Assembly (NCBI GenBank): GCA_022560025.1
Contig: JAFISE010000255.1
Span: 1-35,209 of the forward strand
Direction of reading: 5' to 3'
From: Stagonosporopsis chrysanthemi
Taxonomy: Eukaryota; Ascomycota; Dothideomycetes; Pleosporales; Didymellaceae
DNA: 35,209 bases
The translations under genes were made by a program, and so were the position numbers. This document shows, one piece after another, positions 1 through 10,734 of the stretch (positions are counted from its first letter, which is position 1; each line of letters begins with the position of its first letter). The notes under the pieces were generated by a model. The model was not told the origin of the DNA and did not search any database. It worked only from the letters and a program-made list of their open reading frames with translations.

Positions 1-42
1 GCCCTCGACCACAGCCCGCACAATGGCGCCGTCCGCCCGCAC

Positions 43-3000
43 ATGGCCGTGTCGCTGTCGGCCCCCGCGGGCAAGCTGCCGCGCCTGCTGCCCGCCGACC
101 TCTCCGCCTACAGCGACGCCCTGCTGCCCACGGCCGCCATCCCCACGTCGGCCACGTCGCTGGCCGAGCTCGCCCACCTGATCCGCCTGCAGCGCTACCA
201 GGAGCAGCGCAAGGCCCACTCGCGCATCCGCCTGCACCGCTGGCTCGTCTCGGGCGCCCTGTCCGCCCGCCTGGTCCACTGCGGCGAGCTGGCCTACCGC
301 ACCCTCGTCGACAACTTCCGCTCCGACGACAAGAAGAGCTTCGCCCTGCTGTACAACGCCCTCAACGACGTCCGCAACTCGTGCGACGCCACCCGCCAGT
401 ACGCCCTGCTGGAGCCCGACCTGGAGCTGGCAAAGGCCAAGACCACCCTCACCCCGCGCCCCGACAAGGCCGCCCTCTCCTTCTCCACCTTCCTCAACCA
501 CGTCCCCTCCAACATCCTGGACCACCTGCTCGACTTCATCTCACAGGTCCGCACCAATCCCGACTTCCTCGCCGCGAGGATTGCCGCCCTGTCTCAGCAG
601 GAACTGGCGGCTCTTTCGTCGTTCCGCCAAGCACTCGATCCTGTCGAGTCCGTCATTGCCATCACGGGAGCCAGGGGCAAGAACCCCGCCGCCAGCAAGC
701 CCGCCCAGAGTGGCCCCAGCCCCGTCGAGCGTCTGCTGAGCTTCCAGCGCCATGACCCGCTCGCCGCCCTCATCTACACCATCTTCGCCAACTCGTCGGG
801 TCCCGACTCGGCCGAGGACCTGCGCAGGACCGATGTGTGGGCCACCACCTGTGCCAAGATGATCAAGGAGAACAAAGCAGGAACAGACCGCTTCGTCAAG
901 ACCATCCTGGACGTGTGGGCAGGCATGCGTGAATGGCCCGGCAAAGCCAACCTGGAGCTCTACCTGATGCAGGCCCTGCAGGACGGCCAGTTCCTCCTGG
1001 AAAAGCAAGAGGACCAGCCCACGCGCCAGGGCCAGCCCGCGCCCCGGAGCACAAAGGACACCATTGCTGCCGACGAGTTCTTCGACAAGGCCGTCAAGCG
1101 TCTGTTTGAGGTGATTGACGACGAGCCCAGCGCGGGAGGCATCCCGGAGGGTGTTTTGGAAATTGGAAATGCTATCCTCCGGAAGCTGGATGACGAGAGG
1201 GGCATTCGCAAGGGCGCCCAGAGCTTCTTCGTTTCGCGTTGGCTGTTTACCACGTACTTGATGAACGCCATCATCCATCCCGAGGCATGTTTAGGAACCA
1301 AGTTTTCTAGTTTCCACGCTGACTCGACCAGACACACGGCATTATGATCCAACACCACATCAGCGAGCACGCCCGCCAGAAGATCCTCAAGGAGATTGCA
1401 GTCCGCGCGCAGAAACATGTCCTGGACCTTACATACAATTGGTACGAGCTTTCCTCTGGTTTCCGCCTCTTCCAGGACGCTAACTTTGGTCATAGGAAGC
1501 AGCAGGTGCCTGTGCTGCCCGAGATCCGCACGCACATCGACAGCATTCTAGCAAGGTTCAAGCACACCAAGACGTACTCCAAGCCCATCCTCCTCCCGGC
1601 CAAGGCCATCACATCGCCCCGCGAGACTGTAGAAGTGCAGCCGTTTATTGTATTGTGTCCGTCGGACATCATCACCCTAGTCCACACGCTCTTCCCCGAG
1701 CGACGCCCGACGTCAAGCCACTTGACTAAAGATGCCGAACGCCGTGGTGGCATTGCTTCGTCTGCATCGTCCATGTCTGCCGTCTCCATGCCGTTCCGCA
1801 GCGCCTCTGCTACCGCAACAGACGCCAGCTCCGTTCTGAGTGCGAGTGCGTCCTCCATGACAAGTGACACCACGTCTAGAGAGCCCCTGCTCGACACTGG
1901 CAACATCGACCTCACCCGACCTCTAGGAGAGGCCTACGCCGACTCCAAGATTGCCCCCAGCGAGAGCTACGGGCGACACCTCAGGATGGCCTGTTCCGAG
2001 ATGACGCGTATTCTGGGCGTCGACGCTACCTCTGGCACCTGCCACCCTTGCAAGGAAAGGTGGGCTGTGCTGTATATTTCTGCCGACGGCAAGCAACTGA
2101 GGTCCCGCATGCGTAAAGACTCTGATGACGAAGATGAGCACGATGACGACTCGCACGATACTGACAGCAGCGACGACGAGGGCTCGGGCGCCATGGATCT
2201 CGAGAACGACTACCACCAGCTGAAGGAGGCCATCGCCAAGCTGGTCGAAGAGTACGAGATCCCCAAGGAGCTGGCGCCCGACAGTGAATCGAAGAGCTTC
2301 AGCAACCGCATGACGACTCGCAAAGGCGGGCGAGGCCGTGGCCTGGGTCGTGCTGCGAGTGAGAATTTCGCCTCGCGCAACCCGTACAACCAGCCTCAGC
2401 CTCAGCCCCAGACACAGAGCCAGCTCACCAACCTGATTGCAAGCCAACGCCATGTCCCTGCCCGACACCGCTCGCCGCAGCACCCAAGGAGCAACAGCAA
2501 CCCGCAGAACCCCAACGAGCGGCAGGAGAGCAACTCGGTCTTGGTCACCATGCTCGAGTCGGCTATGCTGCAGTGTCAGGCTCGTTCTGACTTTGTCAAC
2601 GCGCTCATGTACCACAAGACGCTGGCGAGTCTGCGCAGGCTCAGCTCACCCACCCTCGTCAAGAATGGGTATGCTGCGCTCCTCAACTACTTCTCGCGAG
2701 GCCCCCGCGACTCTCTCAGCAAGGCAGCCAACGCAATCGAAGAGTTCGAAGCCTGGTTTGTCTGGCTCAAGCAGTCCCAGGAGAGGTCCGACGGCATGAT
2801 CGAAGAGATGATGGTCGGCTTCAACAACCTGCGCGACAAGATGTGGTACATCAGCGACGTGCGAGGATCCAAGGAGTACGACGATGCCAAGAACGTCGCC
2901 CTGGCGCTCAAGATCATGGGCCAGCCGACCAAGACGCTCGACGGCAAGCCTCTGCAGACACCGCGCTCGCGCAACTACTCCAAGTCGTCGTCCAACAACT

Positions 3001-5111
3001 TTGCACTGAGGAACGAGGCGCAGCTCGTTGATGTCATGGCTGCGTCGCACGACTTTGGCGGCCCCAACAAGCTGTCTGACGAGCAGTCTGAGATCACGTC
3101 CAAGTGGATCCAGCAGTATGGGATCGAGAACTTCTGCAAGGGCGAGGAGCGCATCCACCGCTTCTGCCTTGAGATTGACAAGTGCGTCAACAAGATTGTC
3201 GCGGACAACCTGATGGAAGGGCCGACGCTCTGGGCCAGCGACCTGTACAAGCGCGACCAGCAGATCCTCGACAGCGGCCGCCAGAAGGGCGATCTGTTCC
3301 TCACCGGGGTCGGCACGCTGTCTGTTGCAGGTGACGAGGAGTACGAGATGCATGGCGGGCCTGGCGCGAGGAACCTCGACTTTGCTCAGCGCCCCAGTCA
3401 GAGCAGTCTTCGCTCCGTCGCCAACCGCAACTTCTCCGGCCACAGCTTCGACCAGAGTCCCTGGGCAACAAGCCCCGTCGATTCGCCCGACTACTTTGGC
3501 GTCTCGTCGCCCGTCATGGCCATCGACTCGGCTACCACGTTCTGGTCGCCGTTCCAGACACAGGCGCAGTCGCCGACCAGCGCTGCCAGCATTCGACCGC
3601 GCACCGCATCCTCGTCCAAGGGCACGGTGATGCTGAAGCAGTCAGCCAGCGTGAACGAGGAGAAGCGTCGGTTCCTGCTCGAACTGAAGCAGACGCTGAC
3701 GGGTTTGCTGCTGAGCGATCTCGGTACCATGGTCTTCGCCAACGGCAGCGAGACGGACTCGTGGTTCAGCGGCGACATCCTCGAAGACTGCATCCAGCGC
3801 AGAGACGAAGAGGAACGCAAGCGCAAGAAGATGCTCGCCAAGAAGAAGAGCATGAAGAGCCTGCGGAAGCAGACGCACGTCGACCAGCGCAATGTGCCGC
3901 TCGACACTCTCGGTAGGACGGAGAGAGGCCAGGCGGCGACGCCGCCTGTCCCTTCGTTCCAGCATGCGGCGAGCTTGGACGCACATCACTCTGCGGGCGA
4001 ACACTCTTCGACGTCGAGCGAAGCTACGTCTCGCTCGGCTGGCATCACCGCCGCGAAGAAGGCCGGGCTGCTCGAGTTCCCGTACAACGTGGCGTTCAGA
4101 CGCCTGCTGAGCAAGTTCGCAACACACCCTAATCCTTACGCCAAACTCCACGCTCTGTACGAGCTGGAGCTCCTCATCATCGCGTCGCTCTCCTCGCGCT
4201 CCGCCCGCTCCTACAACAGCAACAACAACAACAACCGCCGCGACACCCTCCCCACCGTCCCGCAATCGCCCACCCTCGGCGCGGTCCCCGAGTTCAGCGC
4301 CCGCGAGCCCGCAACTCAGCACTCGCGCGCGCAGAACCTCGAAGAGGCCATCGCCAACTGCTCCGAGCGCCGCGCACACTCCATGTCCCACGACGTGCCG
4401 CACCGCAGCAACACGCGCTCGCCCGTCGGGCCCCCCAGCACCGACATGATCGTCGAGGTGATCCAGGGCCTCCTCCGCGACGCCGACATCCGCCCAAAGT
4501 CCCTGTTCCGCGACCTGCAGTACATCGCCTCGTTTGTGCCCGCGCAGATGCTCGACAAGACGGAGCGCGGCAAGGCCTTCTGGGACGTCGGCCTCGCCGC
4601 GCTCGGCCTCAAGCAGGACGTGTGCCGCATCATGGTCGAGCTGGTCGACGAAGTCATCAACGCGTCAAACAGCACGCGCAACGCGGCCGTGCAGGCCCCC
4701 AGCGAGAAACCCCCTTCCTCGGCCGCCTCGCCCACCTCCCGCAGCACCACCCCCACGGCCGCCCCGCTCCCCGCGCCCCCGCGCTACACCATGCCCGACG
4801 CCGCGCGCCTCCTCCTCATCACCGCCAAAGAAGGCGACGCCGTCGCCGAGCGCGAACTCGCCATCTTCTACCTCACGTCCCCCGAGCTTCTCCACCGCGC
4901 CGTCCTGCCCCTCACGCGGCCCTCCGACGTGTTCAAAACCGAGCTCCTCAACCGCGAGAAACGCGCGTCCCAGGACCCCCAGCGCTCCGATCCAATGACC
5001 ATGTGTGTTGCGCAGCATTGGATGGAACTTAGCATGAAGGGGGGCGATGGGCTGGCGAGTAAGTATCTAAGGCAGAGGAGTGAGTTGGAGAGTATACCCG
5101 GGAGGGTGTAA
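43..5111 (+). CDS. Large conserved fungal protein, RasGAP-like N-terminal segment and Sel1-like C-terminus; 5' end may be outside window
   Basis: Exons 43-1284 and 1332-5111 join in phase 0 across a 47-nt intron to give about 1673 residues from the first in-window ATG. The frame stays open to base 1, so the true start may lie further left. The segment around residues 395-445 (ending HPE at the exon border, then GIM) resembles the end of a RasGAP-type helical domain, but the match is weak and no arginine finger was identified. An acidic run (D/E/S-rich) lies near residues 676-706, a K/R-rich NLS-like stretch near 1236, and an Asn run near 1375. Residues about 1567-1664 look like Sel1-type repeats (AKEGDAVAERELAIFYL; then an MELSMKGGDGLA-type helix). 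Long Ser/Gln/Pro-rich linkers separate the blocks. Gene reality is near certain from length and codon use. A role in small-GTPase signalling is inference only. Confidence 0.82.
1285..1331 (+). other. Probable GC-AG intron in the large N-terminal gene
   Basis: The first long frame ends soon after codon GAG at 1282-1284, and the second, continuing the same protein, opens only after 1331. The only junction that keeps phase 0 and avoids stops uses donor GAG|GCATGT and acceptor GACCAG|ACA, with a good branch site (GCTGAC) at 1317-1322. The nearby GT at 1289 would put the second exon in the wrong frame with every acceptor I tried. GC donors are a known minority class in fungi. Confidence 0.7.
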
Positions 5112-5463
5112 GGAGGGGGGTTGCGTTTCGGCTTTAGATTCAGCTTCATCGTTTTATACCCGTTGGTTCTTAGTTTTACGTTTACGTTTCACGTTCAAGT
5201 TCGGTTTAGGTTAGGTTGTTTCTGTTTAGTTACGCTATATAACACTATATAACACTACATTCTATGGTGTTGTGTTGTGCTGTGTTGTGTCACAGTGAAA
5301 ATATACGTGTACATGTCTGTCTGTATATGTCTGGGGTGCGTGGATACGTCCGCACCCGTAGTTACATACGCATGTAGTCGTGAAGGGACTCCGTGGTCAA
5401 GCTACACGCGCGACTTATTGCCGTCGTCTCGTGGGGGTGGGGGTAAAGAGAGGCCCGCAGCTA

Positions 5464-5483
5464 AAGGAAGGAAGGAAGGAAGG
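5464..5483. repeat. (AAGG)5 microsatellite
   Basis: Five perfect copies of AAGG lie in the spacer downstream of the large gene. Confidence 0.95.
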
Positions 5484-5907
5484 TCCGAGTCAGGCAACGC
5501 AACGCTAGCCCAGCGTCGCCCTCCCAACATCATTCCACTGGCCGGCTGTATTGCGAACCAGACAACACGCAGTTTTGAAGAGCCGCTCGTTGCTCTGTGC
5601 TTTGTGTGTTTGCGGTGCGGGGGAGTGCAGTGCAGGGTGGGACTTGTAATTGACGAGGGGGGCATTTCTGACTCTGTAGTGTTGTATTTTGTATTGTACT
5701 ACGGGGGTTTAGGGGGCTTGGGTTGTGAAAGGGTATACGTGCTGAGAGGATGAGGGTGTGGGGATGATTGGGTTAAGGGGTTGAGGGATGGGAGTGAGGA
5801 GAATGGAGGGTGGGTGGTGGTTGAGGATGTGGATGTGGTCATGGATGGTGGACAATGTATCGGAAAGAGTAGACGAGAGACAGACGCGAACTGGCACATA
5901 TACACAT

Positions 5908-5946
5908 ACACAAAACGTATACACAAAACGTATACACAAAACGCAT
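5908..5946. repeat. 13-bp tandem repeat, three copies
   Basis: The unit ACACAAAACGTAT occurs twice perfectly (5908-5920, 5921-5933) and a third time with one T-to-C change (5934-5946). Confidence 0.95.
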
Positions 5947-7201
5947 ACCTCCACCCACCTTTCCCCAAGTCCCAAGTCCCAACTCAGGTCCAGCATACAG
6001 CTGCTGCGTACACATTACCACCGTCCACCATCCCCAAGGCGCCGCCGCATCGCACACACCTCAAGCGCCAGCGCCAACGCCGATGAATCCATCTCGCGCT
6101 TCTCCTCTTTCGCTCGCTCTTTGTGTCGTCTCTTCCACTTCCTCCACTTTTGCTTCTGCTGCACTGTGTACAGTATGCGTTTGGTACCGCGCTTGAGCGT
6201 TTGGATTGCACCTGAGCGTTTGGGGGGTGGACTTGCTCACTTGCCACCCCACCCCACCCCTGTACTGTAGTCTGTTGTCCATTGCTCTGCTATTACAACT
6301 TACGATACTGCTGGCTGTCCTTGTCGATCTGCCTGTCTTGTCCCACTGCAGCTTGGACACTGATCGCTGAGCTGTCTTGCAAGGCTATGGACAGCTGATG
6401 TGCGGGTCTGCTGCGCTGTGGTAGGGTGGTGGGGTGGGGAAGGAAGGTGGGGTACGGATTGTGCTCTGGGGATAGATGGGAGAGAGGGATGCGAGGGATA
6501 GAGGAGAGGAGGGGGCAGGGGAGAGGAACGGAGAGACCCACAAGTGTCTGGAGTATGAATAGTAGTGGGAGGAAGGGCTTCCATTGTGTTAAGTAAGGCG
6601 TTTGAAAAGGAGACTTGAGTGGCTACAGCGCGCTCGCGAGCAGCAGCGATTTTTTCCTCGGCATGACTGCAGCGACATAAACTGCAAGTGCTGTGGACTG
6701 TGCAATGCAGATTGGCGTGTGTGAGATAAGATGTAGATGCCGGCTTGAGTGGTCACCATGTGTTCAGCCACGGCATATGGTAGGGGTGAGCGTCAAGTTC
6801 AGCGCGATCAACATTCCTGGTCGCACTTCTCATACGGAATTGGCAGATCTGCATTCATGCGTTTAGGAGTGCAAGTTGTCGCTATCTTTGAGGGCAAACA
6901 CTCGTCATACGATCACGTACTCGGCGGGGAACCGACAAGATTGTTGGGTGCAAGACGTCTGCGGGAGAGGAAGCTGCATACTGCACGGGGTCATTGTGGT
7001 GAGCCACGCTCTAAAAAAAAGATCCAGTAGTTGCTAGATGAATTTTAGGGGTTGAGCACGGTGCTCACCAACCTGGTCAACCAGTGCTCGCGTGGACTGC
7101 AGAGCTGTGCACCACAGTCGCGATATCGCACGCGCACGATAACAATTGGCTCAAGATTACTGGAATGATGTGGGTATTCGCGTGGTATCATCACACGATG
7201 C

Positions 7202-8295
7202 TTATTTGCTGCGCTTGTAGATCTTCTTGAGGAAAGCCTCAAAGACCTCCTTGTTCAGCCCCTCGCTCTCGTCGACCTGCTCAATCTTCGACCTGATCTC
7301 GGCAACGCGCTCCTCTTCCCACTGCTCGTAGAACTTCTGCAGCTCAAGCTCGTGGTACAGTGCCTTCACCTTGGCCTCCTTCTCAGAGTCCTTCTGGCCG
7401 TAGTTGTCCTCGAGGATCTTGCGCTGCTCCGGCGTGACCTTCTTCAAGGCCTGGTTGACAAGCCACGAGCACTTGTTGTCCTGGATGTCGGTGCCGATTT
7501 TGCCGAGGGTCTCGGGGTCGGCAAAAGCATCGAGGTAGTCGTCCTGGGCCTGGAAGTACTCGCCCATGGGGATGAGGATGTCGTGCGCAGTCTGCAGGTT
7601 CTTCGGTGTTGCGGTGCCGTTGTAGTAAAGGGCCAGGGCAACGGAGAGGTAGAAGGAGTAGTATGCAGTCTTGTAGATGACGATGAAAGTGAATTTCTCC
7701 AGGCTGAAGTTGTCAAGGTTGACATCGTCCTCGGGTGCAGTGAGCAGGTCGCACGACTGACCACACTCAGTCTGGAAGGTGACCTCGTGGAACAGCTCGA
7801 CCATGTCGATGTAACTCTTCTCTTGGCGGAAGTGCTTCTTCAACAGCAAGTAGATCGAAGACTCCAGCATGAAGGCATCGTTGATGGCAATCATACCGAC
7901 CTTGGGTGCAAGGTACCAGCAGGGACTGCCGCGGCGGGTCTTGGAAGAGTCCATGATGTCGTCCGAGACGAGGAAGAAGGCCTGCAGAAGCTCGATCATC
8001 CAGCCGAGCAAAGCAGCGCGGAAGTACTCCTCAGACTTGGGGTCCAGCGTCTCATTGCGAAGGATGGAGACGGTGTCGACGACCGACATACCACGGTTGC
8101 ACTTTCCTCCAACTGTGTTGTAGTCGAGCGACTGTGGACTGTGAGCATGTGATTTGCGGGTAGCATTGTCTAGGAGAGTACCTTGGTGAACCAATCAAGG
8201 GACTGCTGAGGCAGGTTGTAGCCCTTGCAATGGGCCTGGAGATCGGCCACGATGCGCGGCCACACGCTCTCAAACTCTTTCAACGTGGTAGGCAT
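7202..8295 (-). CDS. ERG20: Farnesyl diphosphate synthase
   Basis: Condenses IPP with DMAPP and then with GPP to make farnesyl diphosphate, the branch-point precursor of sterols, ubiquinone side chains, dolichol and prenylated proteins; a cytosolic enzyme. Exons 8295-8182 and 8131-7202 (50-nt intron, GTACTC...CCACAG, phase 0) encode 347 residues, the usual length. The first Asp-rich motif is DDIMD at 95-99, preceded by Phe-Phe at 90-91, the bulky pair that limits chain length to C15. The second Asp-rich motif is DDYLD at 235-239. GGKCNRG near 46-52 matches the conserved GGK/R substrate region. The start (ATG at 8295, MPTTLKEF) lies in a short first exon. An open frame beginning inside the intron (8194) gives a wrong N-terminus. 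Divergent from CDC23. Confidence 0.97.
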
Positions 8296-8519
8296 TTTGA
8301 TTTCTGGACAGTCGTACTCCTGCAGGGCAGTCTCTGAACAACAATCGGTCTCCGGGAGGAGGGGTGGAGGGACAAAGGCGGTGAGCCAAATTTCCGCGGG
8401 GCGGCGCGACGGTCTCCGAGTTTGTTTGTTGGTGCCCCACATTCGGCGCGTTCTGCTGCCACCGATACCTATCTCGATGCGGTCATATGTAGGCCTTATC
8501 ACACCAATCTACCGACACC
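8296..8519. promoter_or_regulatory. 224-bp bidirectional promoter between ERG20 and CDC23
   Basis: The ERG20 and CDC23 start codons face away from each other with only 224 bp between them, so the two 5' UTRs and core promoters must share this stretch. It contains a GC-rich block (CGCGGGGCGGCGCG, about 8395-8408) and a GATA-type core (CTTATC) near 8494. I see no clear TATA box. Confidence 0.7.
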
Positions 8520-10546
8520 ATGAGCGAGCTCTCGCCGGCCGATGAGGCGCGACTCAAGGCGCAGCTGCAGGATGCCGTGGTGTCTTGCACCGAGCGCTGC
8601 CTGTACAACTCGGCGAAGTGGTATGGCTCTCTCTCGCTTGTCGCTATCAAACCGACCGTGCTGATGTTGACCAAGGGCTGCAGAGCTGCTCAACTCGCTG
8701 CCCGGGTCCGAAGATGACGGCTCTGATACAGACGTAGACTCACCCATGTCAGGCCACACGCCGCCGCAGACGCCCCAACATGTCACCAAAGATGCCACCG
8801 AGCAGCGACTAGAGGCGCGGGAGGCGCATAGATACCTCCTCGCAAAGACATTGTTCGACTGCCGTGAATACGACCGATGCGCCGCCGTCTTTCTTCCTGG
8901 GCCTCTGCCAAGAGGCGCTGCGCTCGCGACCAACTCGCCGGCGGCGAAACCAAAGAGTGCGCCCAAGGGCAAGGCGAGGGCCAGCACGTCGAACACCTTG
9001 GGCTCGGCCGCTGAGACTGTGTTGGGGTTGAGCCAGAAATCGCTCTTCCTGGCGCTGTATGCCAAGTACATCGTTGGGGAAAGGCGCATGAACGAAGAGA
9101 GCGAGATGATCTTGGGTCCGCAAGACGGCGGCGTTATGCTCAACAAAGAGCTGCCGGGCATATCCGCGATACTCGAGCGGTGGTTTGCTGCGCTTCCTGA
9201 TAGCGGGCGGCAACCACAGGGCTGGCTGGAGTATCTCTACGGCATAGTTCTGGCCAAGGGAAAGAGTGATAGGCTTGCAATCGACTACCTCCTGCAGAGT
9301 GTGCAGCAATATTCGTACAATTGGGGCGCGTGGCAGGAGCTCACGTCGCTGCTCGGTACGAACGAAGAGGTGAGAACGACAATACGCTGGAGGACAAGCT
9401 TGGCTGACTGTCACTCAGCTTCAGGATCTTGTTCAAAACCTGCCGCGGAACCTGATGTCCTTCATCTTCCATATTACCACGTCGCAGGAGTTGTATCAGG
9501 CCAGTGATTCGGTACACAATCAGCTCACACAGATCATGGCAATCTTTCCCACATCAGCCTTCCTGAAGACTCAGCGCGCGCTACTGCACTACCACAGTAA
9601 AGACTACCAGGACGCAGAGCACATCTTTTCAGACTTGCTGGTCACTGATCCGTATCGTCTTGACCACCTCAACACTTACTCTAATACGCTGTTCGTCATG
9701 GACTTGCGGCCAAAACTTGCCTTCGTTGCGCAGATGGCAACAGCGACAGACAAGTTTCGGCCAGAGACATGTTGTGTGGTGGGCAACTATTACTCACTGA
9801 AATCAGAGCACGAAAAGGCTGTCATGTACTTCCGTCGAGCTCTCACGTTAGATCGAAACTACCTCGAAGCTTGGACGCTCATGGGCCACGAGTTTGTCGA
9901 GATGAAGAACACTCACGCGGCCATCGAATCCTACCGTCGTGCCGTCGATGCCAACAGGAAGGACTACCGCGCGTGGTACGGCTTAGGTCAGGCATACGAA
10001 GTCCTTGAAATGCACTCGTACGCATTGTTCTACCACCAGCGCGCTGCTGCTTTGCGACCGTACGATCCGAAGTTGTGGATGGCAGTCGGCCAGTGCTTCG
10101 GCAAGGTGGGGAAGATCATGAACGGCATTCGAGCCTACAAGCGTGCCCTGGTGGCAGGGTCCTACTACAGTGCTGGTGCGGGCTCTTCCTTTGGCGGCGG
10201 TGAAGCAGCGCTGGGCGGTGACCACCTCGACCCTGAAGTCCTCTATCCGATCGCGCTCCTCTATGAACGCGTGCAGGACTTCGCGGAGTGTTCGGCGTAC
10301 ATGCAACTTGTCCTTGATCAGGAAGAAGGCTCCGATGGTGACGAGGCTGGCGCAGATGGTGGAGGAGGCGTCGGTGTAACGCCAACAACAAGCAAAGCAA
10401 GACTGTGGTTGGCTAGGTACGAGTTTGGACGTGGCATGTATCAGAGGGCGAGCGAGCTGGCCAACGAATTGTGTCAGGATAATTTCGAGGTCGAAGATGC
10501 CAAGGCGCTGATTAGGGACGTGAGGGCGCGACAAGAGGCTCATTAA
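8520..10546 (+). CDS. CDC23: Anaphase-promoting complex subunit 8, TPR protein CDC23/APC8
   Basis: Scaffold subunit of the APC/C ubiquitin ligase, which drives the metaphase-anaphase transition and mitotic exit in the nucleus. Exons 8520-8620, 8676-9369 and 9419-10546 (introns 55 and 49 nt; phases 2 and 0) give about 640 residues, usual for fungal CDC23. The N-terminus (QLQDAVVSCTERCLYNSAKW, then AAELLNSLPGS) is the conserved CDC23 N-terminal helix pair. From about residue 280 there are successive TPR helices with the typical YFRRALTLDRNYLEAWTLMG and YRRAVDANRKDYRAWYGLGQ repeats. A low-complexity Gly/Asp insertion (EEGSDGDEAGADGGGG) lies near residues 565-585. Exon 1 carries only 33 codons before the first splice site and is easily missed. 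Convergent with the gene ending at 10735, 188 bp away, so 3' UTRs may overlap. Confidence 0.95.
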
Positions 10547-10734
10547 TGATTAATGGAGGGCGAGTGTCCTCTGAAGTAACGCGAACTGCAACAGCATACG
10601 AAAGCGTATAAATTATGATACCCAAATCTTACATTCTCCGGAATCGACTCTATTTTTGCAGGCGTGGTATCTCAAGAAACAAAATTCAGTAGCATTATTG
10701 GGGGTATCGAACGCAACGAAATCAACAGTCAACC

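Larger units (their letters stand above)
5112..7201. other. 2.1 kb intergenic spacer without a recognisable gene
   Basis: This stretch separates the 3' end of the large gene from the 3' end of ERG20. It is T/G-rich just after the stop, with TATATAACAC repeats near 5236-5258, and then strand-biased with C/A-rich and CT-rich blocks around 5900-6170. It contains two short tandem repeats, listed separately. Open frames here (for example 5277-5753) have low-complexity composition and no motif I recognise. A small unmodelled gene or non-coding transcript in 5.8-6.6 kb cannot be excluded because the CT-rich block resembles fungal 5' UTR or promoter sequence. Confidence 0.6.

Noticed and set aside
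541..1278. 245-codon open frame on the minus strand
   Set aside because: Antisense shadow of the strongly coding large gene; GC-rich third positions keep the opposite strand open.
2646..4403. Long minus-strand frames (2646-3443, 3642-4403)
   Set aside because: Leu/Val/Arg-rich shadow composition opposite well-supported coding sequence; no independent start or motif.
5277..5753. 158-codon frame in the spacer after the large gene
   Set aside because: Low-complexity Cys/Val/Gly-rich translation, overlapping an AAGG microsatellite, no homologous motif.
7352..8152. 266-codon plus-strand frame over ERG20
   Set aside because: Exact antisense of the farnesyl diphosphate synthase exon; Val/Leu/Asp-rich mirror composition.
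7202..8194. ERG20 start at 8194 inside the second exon's extended frame
   Set aside because: That N-terminus is translated intron; the conserved N-terminus MPTTLKEF lies in exon 8295-8182.
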